Of a stretch of 44,993 bases of DNA, positions 25,902 through 34,258 are shown piece after piece. The notes below the pieces were generated by a model, which did not search any database, had not been told where the DNA came from, and was given only the letters and a program-made list of their open reading frames with translations. Position 1 is the stretch's first letter. Every line of letters begins with the position of its first letter. The stretch lies in contig JAAYSZ010000018.1 of NCBI GenBank assembly GCA_012523895.1, positions 1 through 44,993 on the forward strand, given 5' to 3'. The translations under genes were made by a program, and so were the position numbers. Source of the DNA: Erysipelotrichaceae bacterium (GTDB taxonomy: Bacteria > Bacillota_I > Bacilli_A > Erysipelotrichales > Erysipelotrichaceae).

Positions 25902-27013
25902 GTTTGGTTTATAAATCTTTTTCCTATAAATGAATTTAGTAATAATAATATACAAGCAAACAAAAATAAATAATTTAGATTATCGAAAATAAAGAAAGAA
26001 GCAAATAATAAAAATACTACTTCTAAAATATTATTACCCATATTAATTATTGATAAAATAGTTGCCCTATTTTCATTAGATTTTATATTATCAATAAATT
26101 TGTTGTTTATTTCATAAATAATATTACTTAATATTTCAATAAAAAATGGTAATAAAATCATTGGAATAATAACATATTGGTTTTTTATAAATATAAATGA
26201 TAATAAACAAATAAAACTTAATAATGAAAAAAAAGAATACATAAATTCTTTTTTATTATTCAAGATAAAAGGAACTAACAAAGTAAGTAAAGAATAAGTT
26301 AATATAATTATAGTAATAAGTTGTATTTCAATATTTTCTCTAATTAAAATCTCAACATAGAAAAAGTTTATAATTAATAAAACAAAACCAATGGTTGAAT
26401 TTATTAAAATTATATTAAAGAAATTTTTATTTAATAATAAATCAAAATTAATTTTATTTTTTATTTTATAAGAATGTTTTATATTTTTTATACTAAAAGT
26501 AAGTAATAATCCAATAAAAGTTGATAAAGCTGTCAGCAATATTAAAAAATTTAAATCATTTAATTTATAAAATAATGGAAACATTAAAATACTTAATATA
26601 AAACCGATTGTTCCAAATGAATTAATTTTAGATGACTCTATAATATATTCGATTTTATATTCGTTACATATTTCATATAGATATGCTTCATTAGTTCCTG
26701 AAATAAAACTAAATGAAATTGCTTCAACAATAACTTCAAATAAAAAAATATAAAATGAATTTGCTAAATATAGCAGTATTCTAGAAATAAAAAGCATTAT
26801 TTGAGATATAATAATGCTATTTTTATATCCAATTTTATCTGTAATATATCCCGTAGGAATTTCAAAAAATAAAATTGAAATTGACAAGATAGCTTGCAAT
26901 AATAAAAATTCAGAATAAGAAATTCCTTTGCTAGTTCTTATTAAAATTGCAATCGGTGCAAAAAAGATAAGATTATTAAATAATTTTATTAATTTATAAT
27001 TTAATAATTTCAT
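25883..27013 (-). CDS. Major facilitator superfamily transporter
   Basis: A 376-residue, very hydrophobic protein with about ten to twelve transmembrane helices. The loop between helices 2 and 3 has the MFS-type GYITDKIGYKNSIIIS sequence (about 54-69). An early FEIPTGYITD segment resembles drug/metabolite exporters of the YxlH/YfiS-like MFS group. No substrate can be assigned. It is the last gene of the minus-strand cmk-der-gpsA cluster, 25 nt after gpsA with a weak ribosome binding site. It ends with TGA, which supports use of TGA as stop. Confidence 0.8.
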   Translation of the reverse strand: MKLLNYKLIKLFNNLIFFAPIAILIRTSKGISYSEFLLLQAILSISILFFEIPTGYITDKIGYKNSIIISQIMLFISRILLYLANSFYIFLFEVIVEAISFSFISGTNEAYLYEICNEYKIEYIIESSKINSFGTIGFILSILMFPLFYKLNDLNFLILLTALSTFIGLLLTFSIKNIKHSYKIKNKINFDLLLNKNFFNIILINSTIGFVLLIINFFYVEILIRENIEIQLITIIILTYSLLTLLVPFILNNKKEFMYSFFSLLSFICLLSFIFIKNQYVIIPMILLPFFIEILSNIIYEINNKFIDNIKSNENRATILSIINMGNNILEVVFLLFASFFIFDNLNYLFLFACILLLLNSFIGKRFINQTKKIRN

Positions 27014-27038
27014 TTCATATTTCCATGTTCAATAAAGA

Positions 27039-28031
27039 TTATTCTTCTTTAAGATCTCTTCTCATAAGAGATTCAATTGCATCTTTTGGATCTTTATATT
27101 CATATAATATTTTATAAACCTGTTCTGTTATAGGCATAGAAATATTATGTTTTATTGCTTCTTCATGGATAACTTTACAAGCTTGAATCCCTTCAACTGT
27201 AGTTTTATTTGTTTTCATAAATTCTTTTGCATTGTTATTTTTACCAATAGTATATCCAGCCTGATAATTTCTAGAATGTATGGAAGTACAAGTAACTATT
27301 AAATCCCCTACTCCATCTAATCCTAAAAATGTCTCTGTCTTGCCTCCAAAATAAACTGCATAACGAGTCATTTCTGCAAGACCTCTTGTCATAAGTGCAG
27401 CCCTAGCATTATCACCTTGGCCAATACCTGTTAGCATCCCACTAGCTATTGCCATTATATTTTTTATTGCAACACCAATTTCAGCACCAATAACATCATA
27501 ATTTCTATAAACCCTAAAATAATTGTTTGAAAACAACTCTTGGACTAGTGTAGATGCTTCTTCATTATCACTTACAGCATTTATTACTGTAATCAATCTA
27601 ATAATTACTTCTTCAGCATGACTAGGACCTATTAATGAAACAACTGCTTTTAGTTTATCTTCATCAATACTTCTTTTAATTACTTCACTCATTCTTTCAT
27701 GAGTCACAGGATGAAATCCTTTTGCAACATTAATTATTATTACTTTCTTATTAATAATTTTATTTATATTTTCGCATACTGATTCTACAGCCCCTGTAGG
27801 TACTGCAAGCAAAATAATATCTGAATAAATTATATCGTTTAAATTAGTAGTAGCTTTAATATTCTCATTTATAACAACATCTTCAAAATATCTAGAGTTT
27901 TTATGATTTAAAAGAATATCATTTACTTCAGATTCGTTTTGTCCATAAATGTTAACATCTACATTATTATCAGCTAAAACTTGAGCTAAAGCAGTTCCCC
28001 AACTGCCACTACCAATGACTGATACTTTCAC
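27039..28031 (-). CDS. gpsA: Glycerol-3-phosphate dehydrogenase [NAD(P)+]
   Basis: It reduces dihydroxyacetone phosphate to sn-glycerol-3-phosphate for phospholipid and lipoteichoic-acid synthesis. The Rossmann motif is GSGSWGTALAQVLADN (residues 7-22), followed by AVPTGAVE, KGFHP and GPSHAEE, the catalytic lysine in GVAIKNIMAIASG (about 189-201) and the LGLDGVGDLIVTC segment. At 330 residues it is full length. The start is GTG at 28031, two bases after the der stop, with GGGAT as a weak ribosome binding site. The der-gpsA order is conserved in Bacillota. Confidence 0.96.
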   Translation of the reverse strand: MKVSVIGSGSWGTALAQVLADNNVDVNIYGQNESEVNDILLNHKNSRYFEDVVINENIKATTNLNDIIYSDIILLAVPTGAVESVCENINKIINKKVIIINVAKGFHPVTHERMSEVIKRSIDEDKLKAVVSLIGPSHAEEVIIRLITVINAVSDNEEASTLVQELFSNNYFRVYRNYDVIGAEIGVAIKNIMAIASGMLTGIGQGDNARAALMTRGLAEMTRYAVYFGGKTETFLGLDGVGDLIVTCTSIHSRNYQAGYTIGKNNNAKEFMKTNKTTVEGIQACKVIHEEAIKHNISMPITEQVYKILYEYKDPKDAIESLMRRDLKEE

Positions 28032-28033
28032 TA

Positions 28034-29341
28034 TTATCCCTTCTTTCTAGCAATTATTTTCAATAAAGATCCATCAAAACCAAATGCTTCTCTAAGTTTA
28101 TTTTCTATAAATCGTTTATAACTAAAATGCATTAATTCTGGATCATTTACATAAAGTATAAAAGTTGGAGGTGCAACACCAACTTGAGTGCAATAATAAA
28201 TTCTAAATCTTTTCCCTTTAAAAGTTGGAGCAGGATTTAATAATTGAGCATCAAGAACAACTTCATTTAATACACTTGTATCAATTCTTAATAAACTATA
28301 ATCATAAACTTCATTAATTAACGGTAACAAATCATTAATTCTTTGTTTTGTCTTAGCTGATACAAATATTATTGGAACATGACTTAAAAATGAAAATTCA
28401 TTCCTAATTAATTTTGTATAAGTATTTATAGTTTTTTCATCTTTTTCAATAACGTCCCATTTATTAAAAACAATGATTAATGGCTTTCCTGCTTCATATG
28501 CATAACCTGCAACATGTTTATCTTGTTCTCTAATGCCTTCTTCTCCATCAATAACAAACAAAACCACATCACTTCTTTCAATTGCACTTACAGCTCTTAA
28601 AACTGAATATTTTTCAATATTCTCATAAACTTTTCCTCTACGTCTTATTCCTGCAGTATCAATCACAACATAATTTTGATTATCTCTTATAAAAGGAGTA
28701 TCTATAGCATCCCTAGTAGTTCCTGCTATTTCACTGACAATTACTCTATCTTGATTTAATAAAGCATTTACAATACTACTTTTACCAACATTAGGTTGTC
28801 CAATAATTGAAAACTTAATACTATCTGGATATTGGTTTTCTTTGTTTTCATCAAATAATTTAATGCATTCATCCAATATATCACCAATACCAATTCCATG
28901 AACACCACTAACCGCAATAGGTTCTCCTATACCTAAAGTATAAAATTCATAAATATTATCCCTTAAAGTAATATCATCTATTTTATTAACAGCTAAAATT
29001 ACAGGCTTTGACTGTCTTTGTAGCATTTTAGCGATGTATTCATCATCCATGGTAACGCCTTCTCTACCATTAACAACAAAAATAATCACATCGGATTCGT
29101 CTATCGCAATTTCTACCTGAGCTTTTATTTCTTCTTGAAAAGGCTGGTCTTTTAATTGAATTCCACCAGTATCAATAACTCTAAATTCTTTAGTCAACCA
29201 TTCACCTATTGCATAAATCCTATCTCTAGTAACTCCAGGAGTATCTAAAACAATTGAGAATCTCTCCCCAATTATTCTGTTAAATATAGTTGATTTACCT
29301 ACATTTGGTCTACCAACAATAGCTACTACTCCACTAATCAT
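28034..29341 (-). CDS. der: Ribosome biogenesis GTPase Der (EngA)
   Basis: A tandem-domain GTPase for 50S assembly. G domain 1 has GRPNVGKST (10-18), DTGG and NKID. G domain 2 has GQPNVGKSS (about 182-190), DTAGIRRRG and NKWD. A KH-like C-terminal domain closes the protein. At 435 residues it is the expected length. The ATG lies inside the cmk 3' end (8-nt overlap). Confidence 0.97.
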   Translation of the reverse strand: MISGVVAIVGRPNVGKSTIFNRIIGERFSIVLDTPGVTRDRIYAIGEWLTKEFRVIDTGGIQLKDQPFQEEIKAQVEIAIDESDVIIFVVNGREGVTMDDEYIAKMLQRQSKPVILAVNKIDDITLRDNIYEFYTLGIGEPIAVSGVHGIGIGDILDECIKLFDENKENQYPDSIKFSIIGQPNVGKSSIVNALLNQDRVIVSEIAGTTRDAIDTPFIRDNQNYVVIDTAGIRRRGKVYENIEKYSVLRAVSAIERSDVVLFVIDGEEGIREQDKHVAGYAYEAGKPLIIVFNKWDVIEKDEKTINTYTKLIRNEFSFLSHVPIIFVSAKTKQRINDLLPLINEVYDYSLLRIDTSVLNEVVLDAQLLNPAPTFKGKRFRIYYCTQVGVAPPTFILYVNDPELMHFSYKRFIENKLREAFGFDGSLLKIIARKKG

Positions 29342-30008
29342 TCCTTAAAACCTCTAACTTGTTATATACTATATCTAAAATTTTATTAACAACTTGATTA
29401 ATATCAATATATGAAGCATCAATCTCAATTGCATCATCAGCTTTTTTTAAAGGTGATTCTTTTCTATTCATATCTTGATAATCTCTATTTTCAATTTCTT
29501 TAATTAAATAATCTAAATCATTAAAAATACCTTTTTTTTCATTTTGTAATTTTCTTCTTTGTGCTCTTATTTCAGTACTTGCAGTTAAATAAATTTTAAC
29601 TTCAGCATCTTTTAATACAACAGTACCAATGTCTCTACCATCTAAAATGTACCCTTTTGACTTAGATATTTCTTGTTGCATTTCAACTAATTTTTTCCTT
29701 ATTTTTGAAAGTTTAGAAACATCACTTGCTGCCATTGACATTTCATTTGTTCTAATTAATTCTGTAACATTTTTACCATCAATAAAAACATCATTGTTAT
29801 CATTTAAAACAATAGATGTTTTATTTAGCATTTCAATTAGTTTTTCTTCATCATCTAAAGCAATATTATTATTAATTGCTTTAAATGCAACGGCCCTATA
29901 CATTGCTCCAGTATCTAGATGAACATAACCTAATTTTTTAGCTAATAAATCAGATACACTACTTTTTCCAGCACCACTTGGCCCATCAATCGCAATATTT
30001 ATCTTCAT
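29334..30008 (-). CDS. cmk: Cytidylate kinase
   Basis: It phosphorylates CMP and dCMP with ATP. The P-loop is [11 protein letters not shown] (residues 7-17), followed by [11 protein letters not shown] and the DGRDIGTVV segment (near 122-130), and a C-terminal [20 protein letters not shown] stretch. At 224 residues it is full length. The start overlaps the stop of the upstream tail-anchored protein gene by one base (TAATG), indicating coupling. Confidence 0.97.
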   Translation of the reverse strand: MKINIAIDGPSGAGKSSVSDLLAKKLGYVHLDTGAMYRAVAFKAINNNIALDDEEKLIEMLNKTSIVLNDNNDVFIDGKNVTELIRTNEMSMAASDVSKLSKIRKKLVEMQQEISKSKGYILDGRDIGTVVLKDAEVKIYLTASTEIRAQRRKLQNEKKGIFNDLDYLIKEIENRDYQDMNRKESPLKKADDAIEIDASYIDINQVVNKILDIVYNKLEVLRND

Positions 30009-30790
30009 TAAATTATACCCTTATTTAATAAAATCCAATATACTACAAATCCTAAAACAATAATTAATGCAAAAATCAACAATACTAAAATAAAATTTAG
30101 TATTCTATTTGTACTTTGAATTTTACCCTCAAAATCATCAAGATTATCTTCATACTCATCTAATTGTAATTTAATTTTATCTGTTTCCTCTATTAATTTA
30201 TTTTGAGTTTTATCAAAATCATATTCTTTTTGTTTAACTTCTTCAGGAATATCTTTAATAGGATTATAAAATGTATCACTATTAATTAAATTTTTTACTT
30301 CAGATGCAATATCACTTCTTGTCCTTTCTAAATCTTCATCAGAAAGATTACTATAAGGATTTATTGAAGGTGTATTTTGAAATGGAATATCAGTTGTAGG
30401 TGTTTCTTTTTGTGGTTGAAACGGTTTATTTATTACAGGTATTTTATCTCCATATAATTCGTTTAAAATATTTCTACCAGTATCATCAGAAACTAATAAA
30501 CCTTGATCTCTATTATATTGTTTTACTTCATTAATATATTCATCTAAATACTCATTATCAAAAGCTCTTGTTTGAGCACTTATTGGAATATTAGTAGTAT
30601 TACTTAAATATTGTTCTCTTTTATCAAATATTGGATCATGATCCATATGAATACTTTGTTCCATTGGTTTAATTTTATTTAATCTATTAGCAAATTCAGA
30701 AAGTTCTTTGCTTTTAATTTCATTATCTACATCATTGTTAAGTCTATTTCTTAACTCTTCATATTTAGCTACTCTAGAAAATTTAGTCAT
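30008..30790 (-). CDS. Tail-anchored coiled-coil membrane protein, unknown function
   Basis: A 260-residue protein I do not recognise. A charged N-terminal region (1-130) begins TKFSRVAKYEELRNRL, followed by a proline-rich linker (about 114-145), a helical segment at about 147-170, a coiled coil at about 183-222 and one hydrophobic helix close to the C-terminus (about 231-254). There is no signal peptide, so it should face the cytoplasm as a tail-anchored protein. The linker plus anchor recalls cell-division or scaffolding proteins, but I see no diagnostic motif. It is first gene of the cmk-der-gpsA cluster with a TATAAT-like -10 on the minus strand near 30812 and a ribosome binding site GGAGG. 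Confidence 0.7.
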   Translation of the reverse strand: MTKFSRVAKYEELRNRLNNDVDNEIKSKELSEFANRLNKIKPMEQSIHMDHDPIFDKREQYLSNTTNIPISAQTRAFDNEYLDEYINEVKQYNRDQGLLVSDDTGRNILNELYGDKIPVINKPFQPQKETPTTDIPFQNTPSINPYSNLSDEDLERTRSDIASEVKNLINSDTFYNPIKDIPEEVKQKEYDFDKTQNKLIEETDKIKLQLDEYEDNLDDFEGKIQSTNRILNFILVLLIFALIIVLGFVVYWILLNKGII

Positions 30791-30848
30791 ATAAAAAGCC
30801 TCCGTTTAACTAATTATAGCATATTCAATTATATGAAAAATATTTAAT

Positions 30849-31448
30849 TTATTTTTTAAGTAATGGCGAAATATGTTTATATAATGCAAATGTAAAAAGA
30901 CTAACAACAATTGCTTTTATCGTATTAAAAGGTGTTGTCGCAAATAAAACAAATGTTAACTTATTTTTAATAATAGGAATCAATGCTGTTCCCATACCTA
31001 TAATTACTTCTAAATCCATTTTATAGAAATATGAGTAAGCCGGTAAAAGAACAAAATAATTCATTATCATCGCAGTAAGTACCATTGAAATTCCACCCAC
31101 AATTAATGATTTAACTGCATTTTGTTTAGTTTTATTTTTTAAATATATTATGCTTGCTGGTACACCAAAGGCACAACCAACAATAAAATTAGCTACTTCT
31201 CCTACATAAGCAGTAGAAGTTCCTTCAATAATTATCTTTAAAAGTATCTTAACTCCTTCTATTGATATCGCAGCCAACGGTCCTAAAGAAAATCCTCCTA
31301 TTAATACAGGAACTTCACTTAAATCTAGTTCATAAAAACTAGGAATAAATGGAATAGGAACTTGTAATAACATCAAAATAAAAGAAATAGCTGATAATAT
31401 TGCAATTTTAGCAATATTACTTGTAGTGAAGAATCTGTTTTTATTCAT
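30849..31448 (-). CDS. ribU: Riboflavin ECF transporter S component RibU
   Basis: The substrate-binding membrane subunit for riboflavin import, which works with the shared EcfA/A'/T module (not in this window). It has six hydrophobic helices. The family segments SFILMLLQVPIPFIPSFYELDLSEVP and GPLAAISIEGVKILL are present, and the assignment is fixed by the FMN riboswitch directly upstream. The ATG at 31448 follows AAGGAGG at ideal spacing and gives 199 residues, the family's usual length. An upstream in-frame ATG at 31517 would translate through the expression platform and is rejected. Confidence 0.94.
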   Translation of the reverse strand: MNKNRFFTTSNIAKIAILSAISFILMLLQVPIPFIPSFYELDLSEVPVLIGGFSLGPLAAISIEGVKILLKIIIEGTSTAYVGEVANFIVGCAFGVPASIIYLKNKTKQNAVKSLIVGGISMVLTAMIMNYFVLLPAYSYFYKMDLEVIIGMGTALIPIIKNKLTFVLFATTPFNTIKAIVVSLFTFALYKHISPLLKK

Positions 31449-31472
31449 TAATATATCCTCCTTATGAATAAT

Positions 31473-31508
31473 ACCTTTTTCAAAATAAAAAGGTTTAAAA
31501 CAAACCTT
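31473..31508 (-). promoter_or_regulatory. Expression platform of the FMN riboswitch
   Basis: Two mutually exclusive hairpins are visible on the minus strand. Hairpin 1 pairs AAGGTTT (31502-31508) with AAACCTT (31490-31496) and is followed by TTTATTTT, a terminator. Hairpin 2 pairs ACCTTTTT (31487-31494) with AAAAAGGT (31473-31480), using the same middle strand, and would prevent hairpin 1. How the aptamer chooses between them is not evident by eye. Confidence 0.6.
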
Positions 31509-31532
31509 CCAGAACATATATAAAAAAGAATC

Positions 31533-31643
31533 TATCTTCTTTCATCCAGACTATACTGTCGCCACTGTAATTTCAACAGTTCAACCTTATTAGGCTCGCG
31601 GGGTATACCGCCGGTAGGGAATTACACCCTGTCCTGAAGTGTT
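31533..31643 (-). promoter_or_regulatory. FMN riboswitch (RFN element)
   Basis: The minus strand carries the conserved RFN aptamer. The 5' P1/P2 region is CTTCAGGACAGGGTG, the core is AATTCCCTACCGGCGGTA and CCCGCGAGCC, the variable arm follows, and the 3' end is GACAGTATAGTCTGGATGA. These are the FMN-binding consensus blocks in order. It lies between its promoter and ribU and lowers ribU expression when FMN is high. Confidence 0.96.
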
Positions 31644-31650
31644 CTAAAAT

Positions 31651-31679
31651 AGTATAACACTATTTTTATATAATTTAAA
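31651..31679 (-). promoter_or_regulatory. Promoter of ribU and its riboswitch
   Basis: Minus strand TTTAAA (31674-31679), 17-nt spacer, TATACT (31651-31656). The transcript would start near 31644, at the beginning of the aptamer. The -35 abuts the stop codon of the upstream lysine-rich membrane protein gene. Confidence 0.6.
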
Positions 31680-32657
31680 TCAAAACATTATTTCTAATAT
31701 TCTTAAAAATTGAAAACTTATTATAGGAAAAAATAACATTAGTATTAATATTATTCCAATTAAAGAAATTATAGAAATATTTACTTTTTTATTTACATTT
31801 TCAATACTAACAATATTTATTGTAGTTATTAATACTATTAAATACATTGCAAAAGCTACAGATAATAAGAAATAACCTAATAAATTATATTTATTAATAA
31901 TCATTACACACAACAATAATATCAAACTTACATAAAATAATCCTGAGCCTAGTGTAGCAATAATTTTTTTATAGTTTATCTCATTTTTATATTTTTTATT
32001 CATGTAATATACAACAATTGAATAAATTATTTCTGAACTTAAAAAAGCAAAAAATATTTTAAAAGCTAGTAATGATGCATCGGAAAAAGTCATACGATAA
32101 AAGCTAAAAGGATTAATATTCAATTTAATATAGAAAAAATTTGCAATAATATATGATATTAAAAAATTCTTAAGTAGTAATAATAACGTTCCTTTTTTAT
32201 ACTTGGTATTAATAAACGCATCATTCATACAATCATAAATATTATAAAATTTAATCTTATTATCAGCTTTTGATTCAACAGTTTTCTTTTCTTCTTTTTT
32301 GATTTCTTGATCTTTAATAACTTTAGAATCTTTTTTTACTTTATCTACTTTTGTTTCTTTTACATATGCATCAAAAGTAAAAACTTTATGTACTATTCTA
32401 CGTCTTCTTGGCTTTCTAGTAGTACTTTTTGTTTTAGTTGTAGTTTCTTTTGAAGCAGTTGTTTTTTTAGTAGTTTTTGATTTTGTAGTTTTGGAATCTT
32501 CTTTTATTTCATCTTTTTTATTTACTGTTTTATTAAGCTCAGTATTAGTTGTCGCCTTTTTTTTGTTTAAATTATCGTTGGCTAAACTAGTTATACTTGA
32601 ATCAGTATCTTTTTGGTCTTGAGCTTTTGTATTTTCTATAATATCTTTTTCAGCCAT
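31680..32657 (-). CDS. Lysine-rich membrane protein with disordered basic N-terminus, unknown function
   Basis: A 325-residue protein I do not recognise. Residues 1-135 are low-complexity and strongly charged, rich in K, T and E, with an arginine cluster (RKPRRRR, 81-87) that could bind nucleic acid or lipid head groups. Residues 157-316 hold five hydrophobic helices (about 157-177, 193-218, 232-253, 258-283 and 293-316), a small multipass domain somewhat like Yip1/DUF-type membrane proteins. There is no signal peptide, so the basic region should be cytoplasmic. It follows efp on the minus strand after a terminator-like hairpin and ends with TGA just before the ribU promoter. Confidence 0.7.
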   Translation of the reverse strand: MAEKDIIENTKAQDQKDTDSSITSLANDNLNKKKATTNTELNKTVNKKDEIKEDSKTTKSKTTKKTTASKETTTKTKSTTRKPRRRRIVHKVFTFDAYVKETKVDKVKKDSKVIKDQEIKKEEKKTVESKADNKIKFYNIYDCMNDAFINTKYKKGTLLLLLKNFLISYIIANFFYIKLNINPFSFYRMTFSDASLLAFKIFFAFLSSEIIYSIVVYYMNKKYKNEINYKKIIATLGSGLFYVSLILLLCVMIINKYNLLGYFLLSVAFAMYLIVLITTINIVSIENVNKKVNISIISLIGIILILMLFFPIISFQFLRILEIMF

Positions 32658-32685
32658 GACGATAACCTTCCTTTCTTATTTTTGT

Positions 32686-32712
32686 AAATAAAGGATGTGA
32701 TAACACATCCCC
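32686..32712 (-). terminator. Hairpin after efp
   Basis: The minus strand has GGATGTG (32704-32710) pairing with CACATCC (32693-32699) and a 4-nt loop, followed by TTTATTT. It sits right after the efp stop, whose 3' end is at 32715. The lysine-rich membrane protein gene begins 28 nt beyond it and probably needs its own start or readthrough. Confidence 0.7.
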
Positions 32713-32714
32713 TT

Positions 32715-33275
32715 TTATGCTCTTCCTGAATATTTACCATCAGCTGTAGAAACAACAATTATTTCTTCATTATCAATAAATAATGGTACTTTAATTTCTA
32801 ATCCAGTTTCTAATACTGCATTTTTCATTGCCGATGTTGCTGTGTCTCCTTTTACAGCTACCTCACACTCAACAATTTGCAACTCTACTTTATCAGGTAA
32901 TATTAAACCTAATATTTCTTTACCATCATACATTGTAATTGTAACATTATTGTTAGGTTTTAGGAATTGTAGTTCCCATTGAATTTTATCTTTTAAAATT
33001 TCAATTTGTTCATAAGTTGTATTATCCATAAACACTAGAGCTTCACCAGCATCATATAAATATTGCATTTCTCTTTTATCAATGTGAGCTGGTTCAACCT
33101 TATCACCGCCAGTAAAAGTTAACTCTGTAATAACCCCAGTACGAAGGTTTTTAACCTTAACCTTTACTATCATTTGTCTCATTGCAGTCTTATTATGTGA
33201 TATATCCAATACTTGATATATGTTGCTATCAACCTCAAAAGTAATTCCAGGTCTTAAATCATTTACTAATATCAT
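32715..33275 (-). CDS. efp: Elongation factor P, atypical modification loop
   Basis: EF-P enters the ribosomal E site and rescues polyproline stalling. The whole fold matches (RTGVITELTF, REMQYLYDAGEALVFMDNTTYEQ, PLFIDNEEIIV at the C-terminus). I start at ATG 33275, which has AGGAG at good spacing. The ATG two codons upstream abuts the ribosome binding site. From this start the loop that normally reads KPGKG is KTAMRQ (29-34), so position 32, the modified lysine in Bacillus EF-P, is methionine. The DNA confirms this. Either this protein needs no modification or another residue is used. It lies 14-20 nt after comGG in the same direction. Confidence 0.92.
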   Translation of the reverse strand: MILVNDLRPGITFEVDSNIYQVLDISHNKTAMRQMIVKVKVKNLRTGVITELTFTGGDKVEPAHIDKREMQYLYDAGEALVFMDNTTYEQIEILKDKIQWELQFLKPNNNVTITMYDGKEILGLILPDKVELQIVECEVAVKGDTATSAMKNAVLETGLEIKVPLFIDNEEIIVVSTADGKYSGRA

Positions 33276-33295
33276 AAACATCTCTCCTACCTTTA

Positions 33296-33703
33296 TTATT
33301 TTAAAGAATTAGATAGATTTGTCAACGATTTAAGGCCTAGTGATTCATATGTTGATGAATGATAATCTTTTATTTCATAATAATCATTATTGTTTGATAA
33401 ATAAATAATTAAGTTTTCTTCTCTTTCAGAAAATATCTCTACATAAATTATATCTTCTTTTTTTTCAGCATAAAAATGTATATTTGATACACTATAAATA
33501 CCTGATTCAAAATCATTATTAAGTAATTTACACTTAATAAAATCTAATACTACAATTTCTTGAATTAAATATTCATTTGCAATACCAATATTATAAATTG
33601 TCTTAATCTTTAATTGTAATTTTATAAAAAATATTGATAACAAAATGAAAAAAATAATTAAAATATACAAAAAATATGAACTTACAAATCCCTTTTTATA
33701 CAT
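33296..33703 (-). CDS. comGG: ComGG-like minor pseudopilin
   Basis: Seventh gene of the comG cluster, assigned by position and topology. The protein (135 residues) begins MYKKGFVSSYFLYIL, with a short basic leader, a prepilin-peptidase-type G|F and a hydrophobic helix (about 9-27), then a soluble, acidic C-terminal part. Position +5 is tyrosine rather than glutamate. The start ATG overlaps the comGF end by 8 nt with AGGAT as ribosome binding site. Little sequence similarity can be judged, as ComGG is poorly conserved. Confidence 0.7.
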   Translation of the reverse strand: MYKKGFVSSYFLYILIIFFILLSIFFIKLQLKIKTIYNIGIANEYLIQEIVVLDFIKCKLLNNDFESGIYSVSNIHFYAEKKEDIIYVEIFSEREENLIIYLSNNNDYYEIKDYHSSTYESLGLKSLTNLSNSLK

Positions 33704-34121
33704 ATCCTATTAACCTTTTATATTCAATGTTTTTTCTTATGAAATTAATGTAAATAAATCTATTCTCCTTATTAAACCATGCATTATCTACATCAATAAA
33801 TATAAATTGTGTTCCAGGCTGCAAAATAACATTATTATTAATTAATTCTATATTCCAAGTTTTATTATCTAAATCAAATGAAATTCTATTTGATGAAACA
33901 TCAATATTATTTGAAATTGTTAATAGTCTCATAATTTGTATAGTTGATATTTCATCTTGTATTTCATAATTATCTATTTTATATTTACTTATTACTTTAA
34001 AAGCATTTAAAACAATTATTATCATAAAAAAGATAATAAAAAATGATATTAAGGTTCTAGGTAAGATAAATCCTCTTTTATACAAATGTTTAATTTTAAA
34101 ATTATTAATTCTCTTTGACAT
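33696..34121 (-). CDS. comGF: ComGF-like minor pseudopilin
   Basis: A 141-residue protein with an unusually long basic leader (17 residues), then RG|FILPRTLISFF and a hydrophobic helix to about residue 42. The soluble domain (about 50-138) has the NKTWNIELINNNVILQ-type beta strands seen in ComGF. Position +5 after the predicted cleavage is arginine, replacing the glutamate used for pilus assembly. The ATG follows AAGGAG and lies within the 3' end of comGE. Confidence 0.75.
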   Translation of the reverse strand: MSKRINNFKIKHLYKRGFILPRTLISFFIIFFMIIIVLNAFKVISKYKIDNYEIQDEISTIQIMRLLTISNNIDVSSNRISFDLDNKTWNIELINNNVILQPGTQFIFIDVDNAWFNKENRFIYINFIRKNIEYKRLIGYV

Positions 34122-34258
34122 TGATACTCCTTAAATTTTTCTTTTTGATTATTAATGTAATGATTATTAAAAATATAAAAACTTAATAAAATAAAGACAA
34201 TAGTAGAAACCACAAAAACAGAAATTAAAGAATCAATTAATATAAAACCTTTTTTCAA
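34049..34258 (-). CDS. comGE: ComGE-like minor pseudopilin
   Basis: A 69-residue pseudopilin with MKKG|FILIDSLISVFVVS leader and helix and almost no globular domain. Position +5 is aspartate. The start codon is TTG at 34258, preceded by CAGGAAAA, and lies inside the end of comGD. It is one of the smallest genes of the cluster and its identity rests on position and the KKGF leader. Confidence 0.72.
   Translation of the reverse strand: MKKGFILIDSLISVFVVSTIVFILLSFYIFNNHYINNQKEKFKEYQCQRELIILKLNICIKEDLSYLEP

Noticed and set aside
31449..31517. N-terminal extension of RibU from ATG 31517
   Set aside because: It would translate the terminator hairpins of the FMN riboswitch. The ATG at 31448 has an ideal ribosome binding site and gives the family length.
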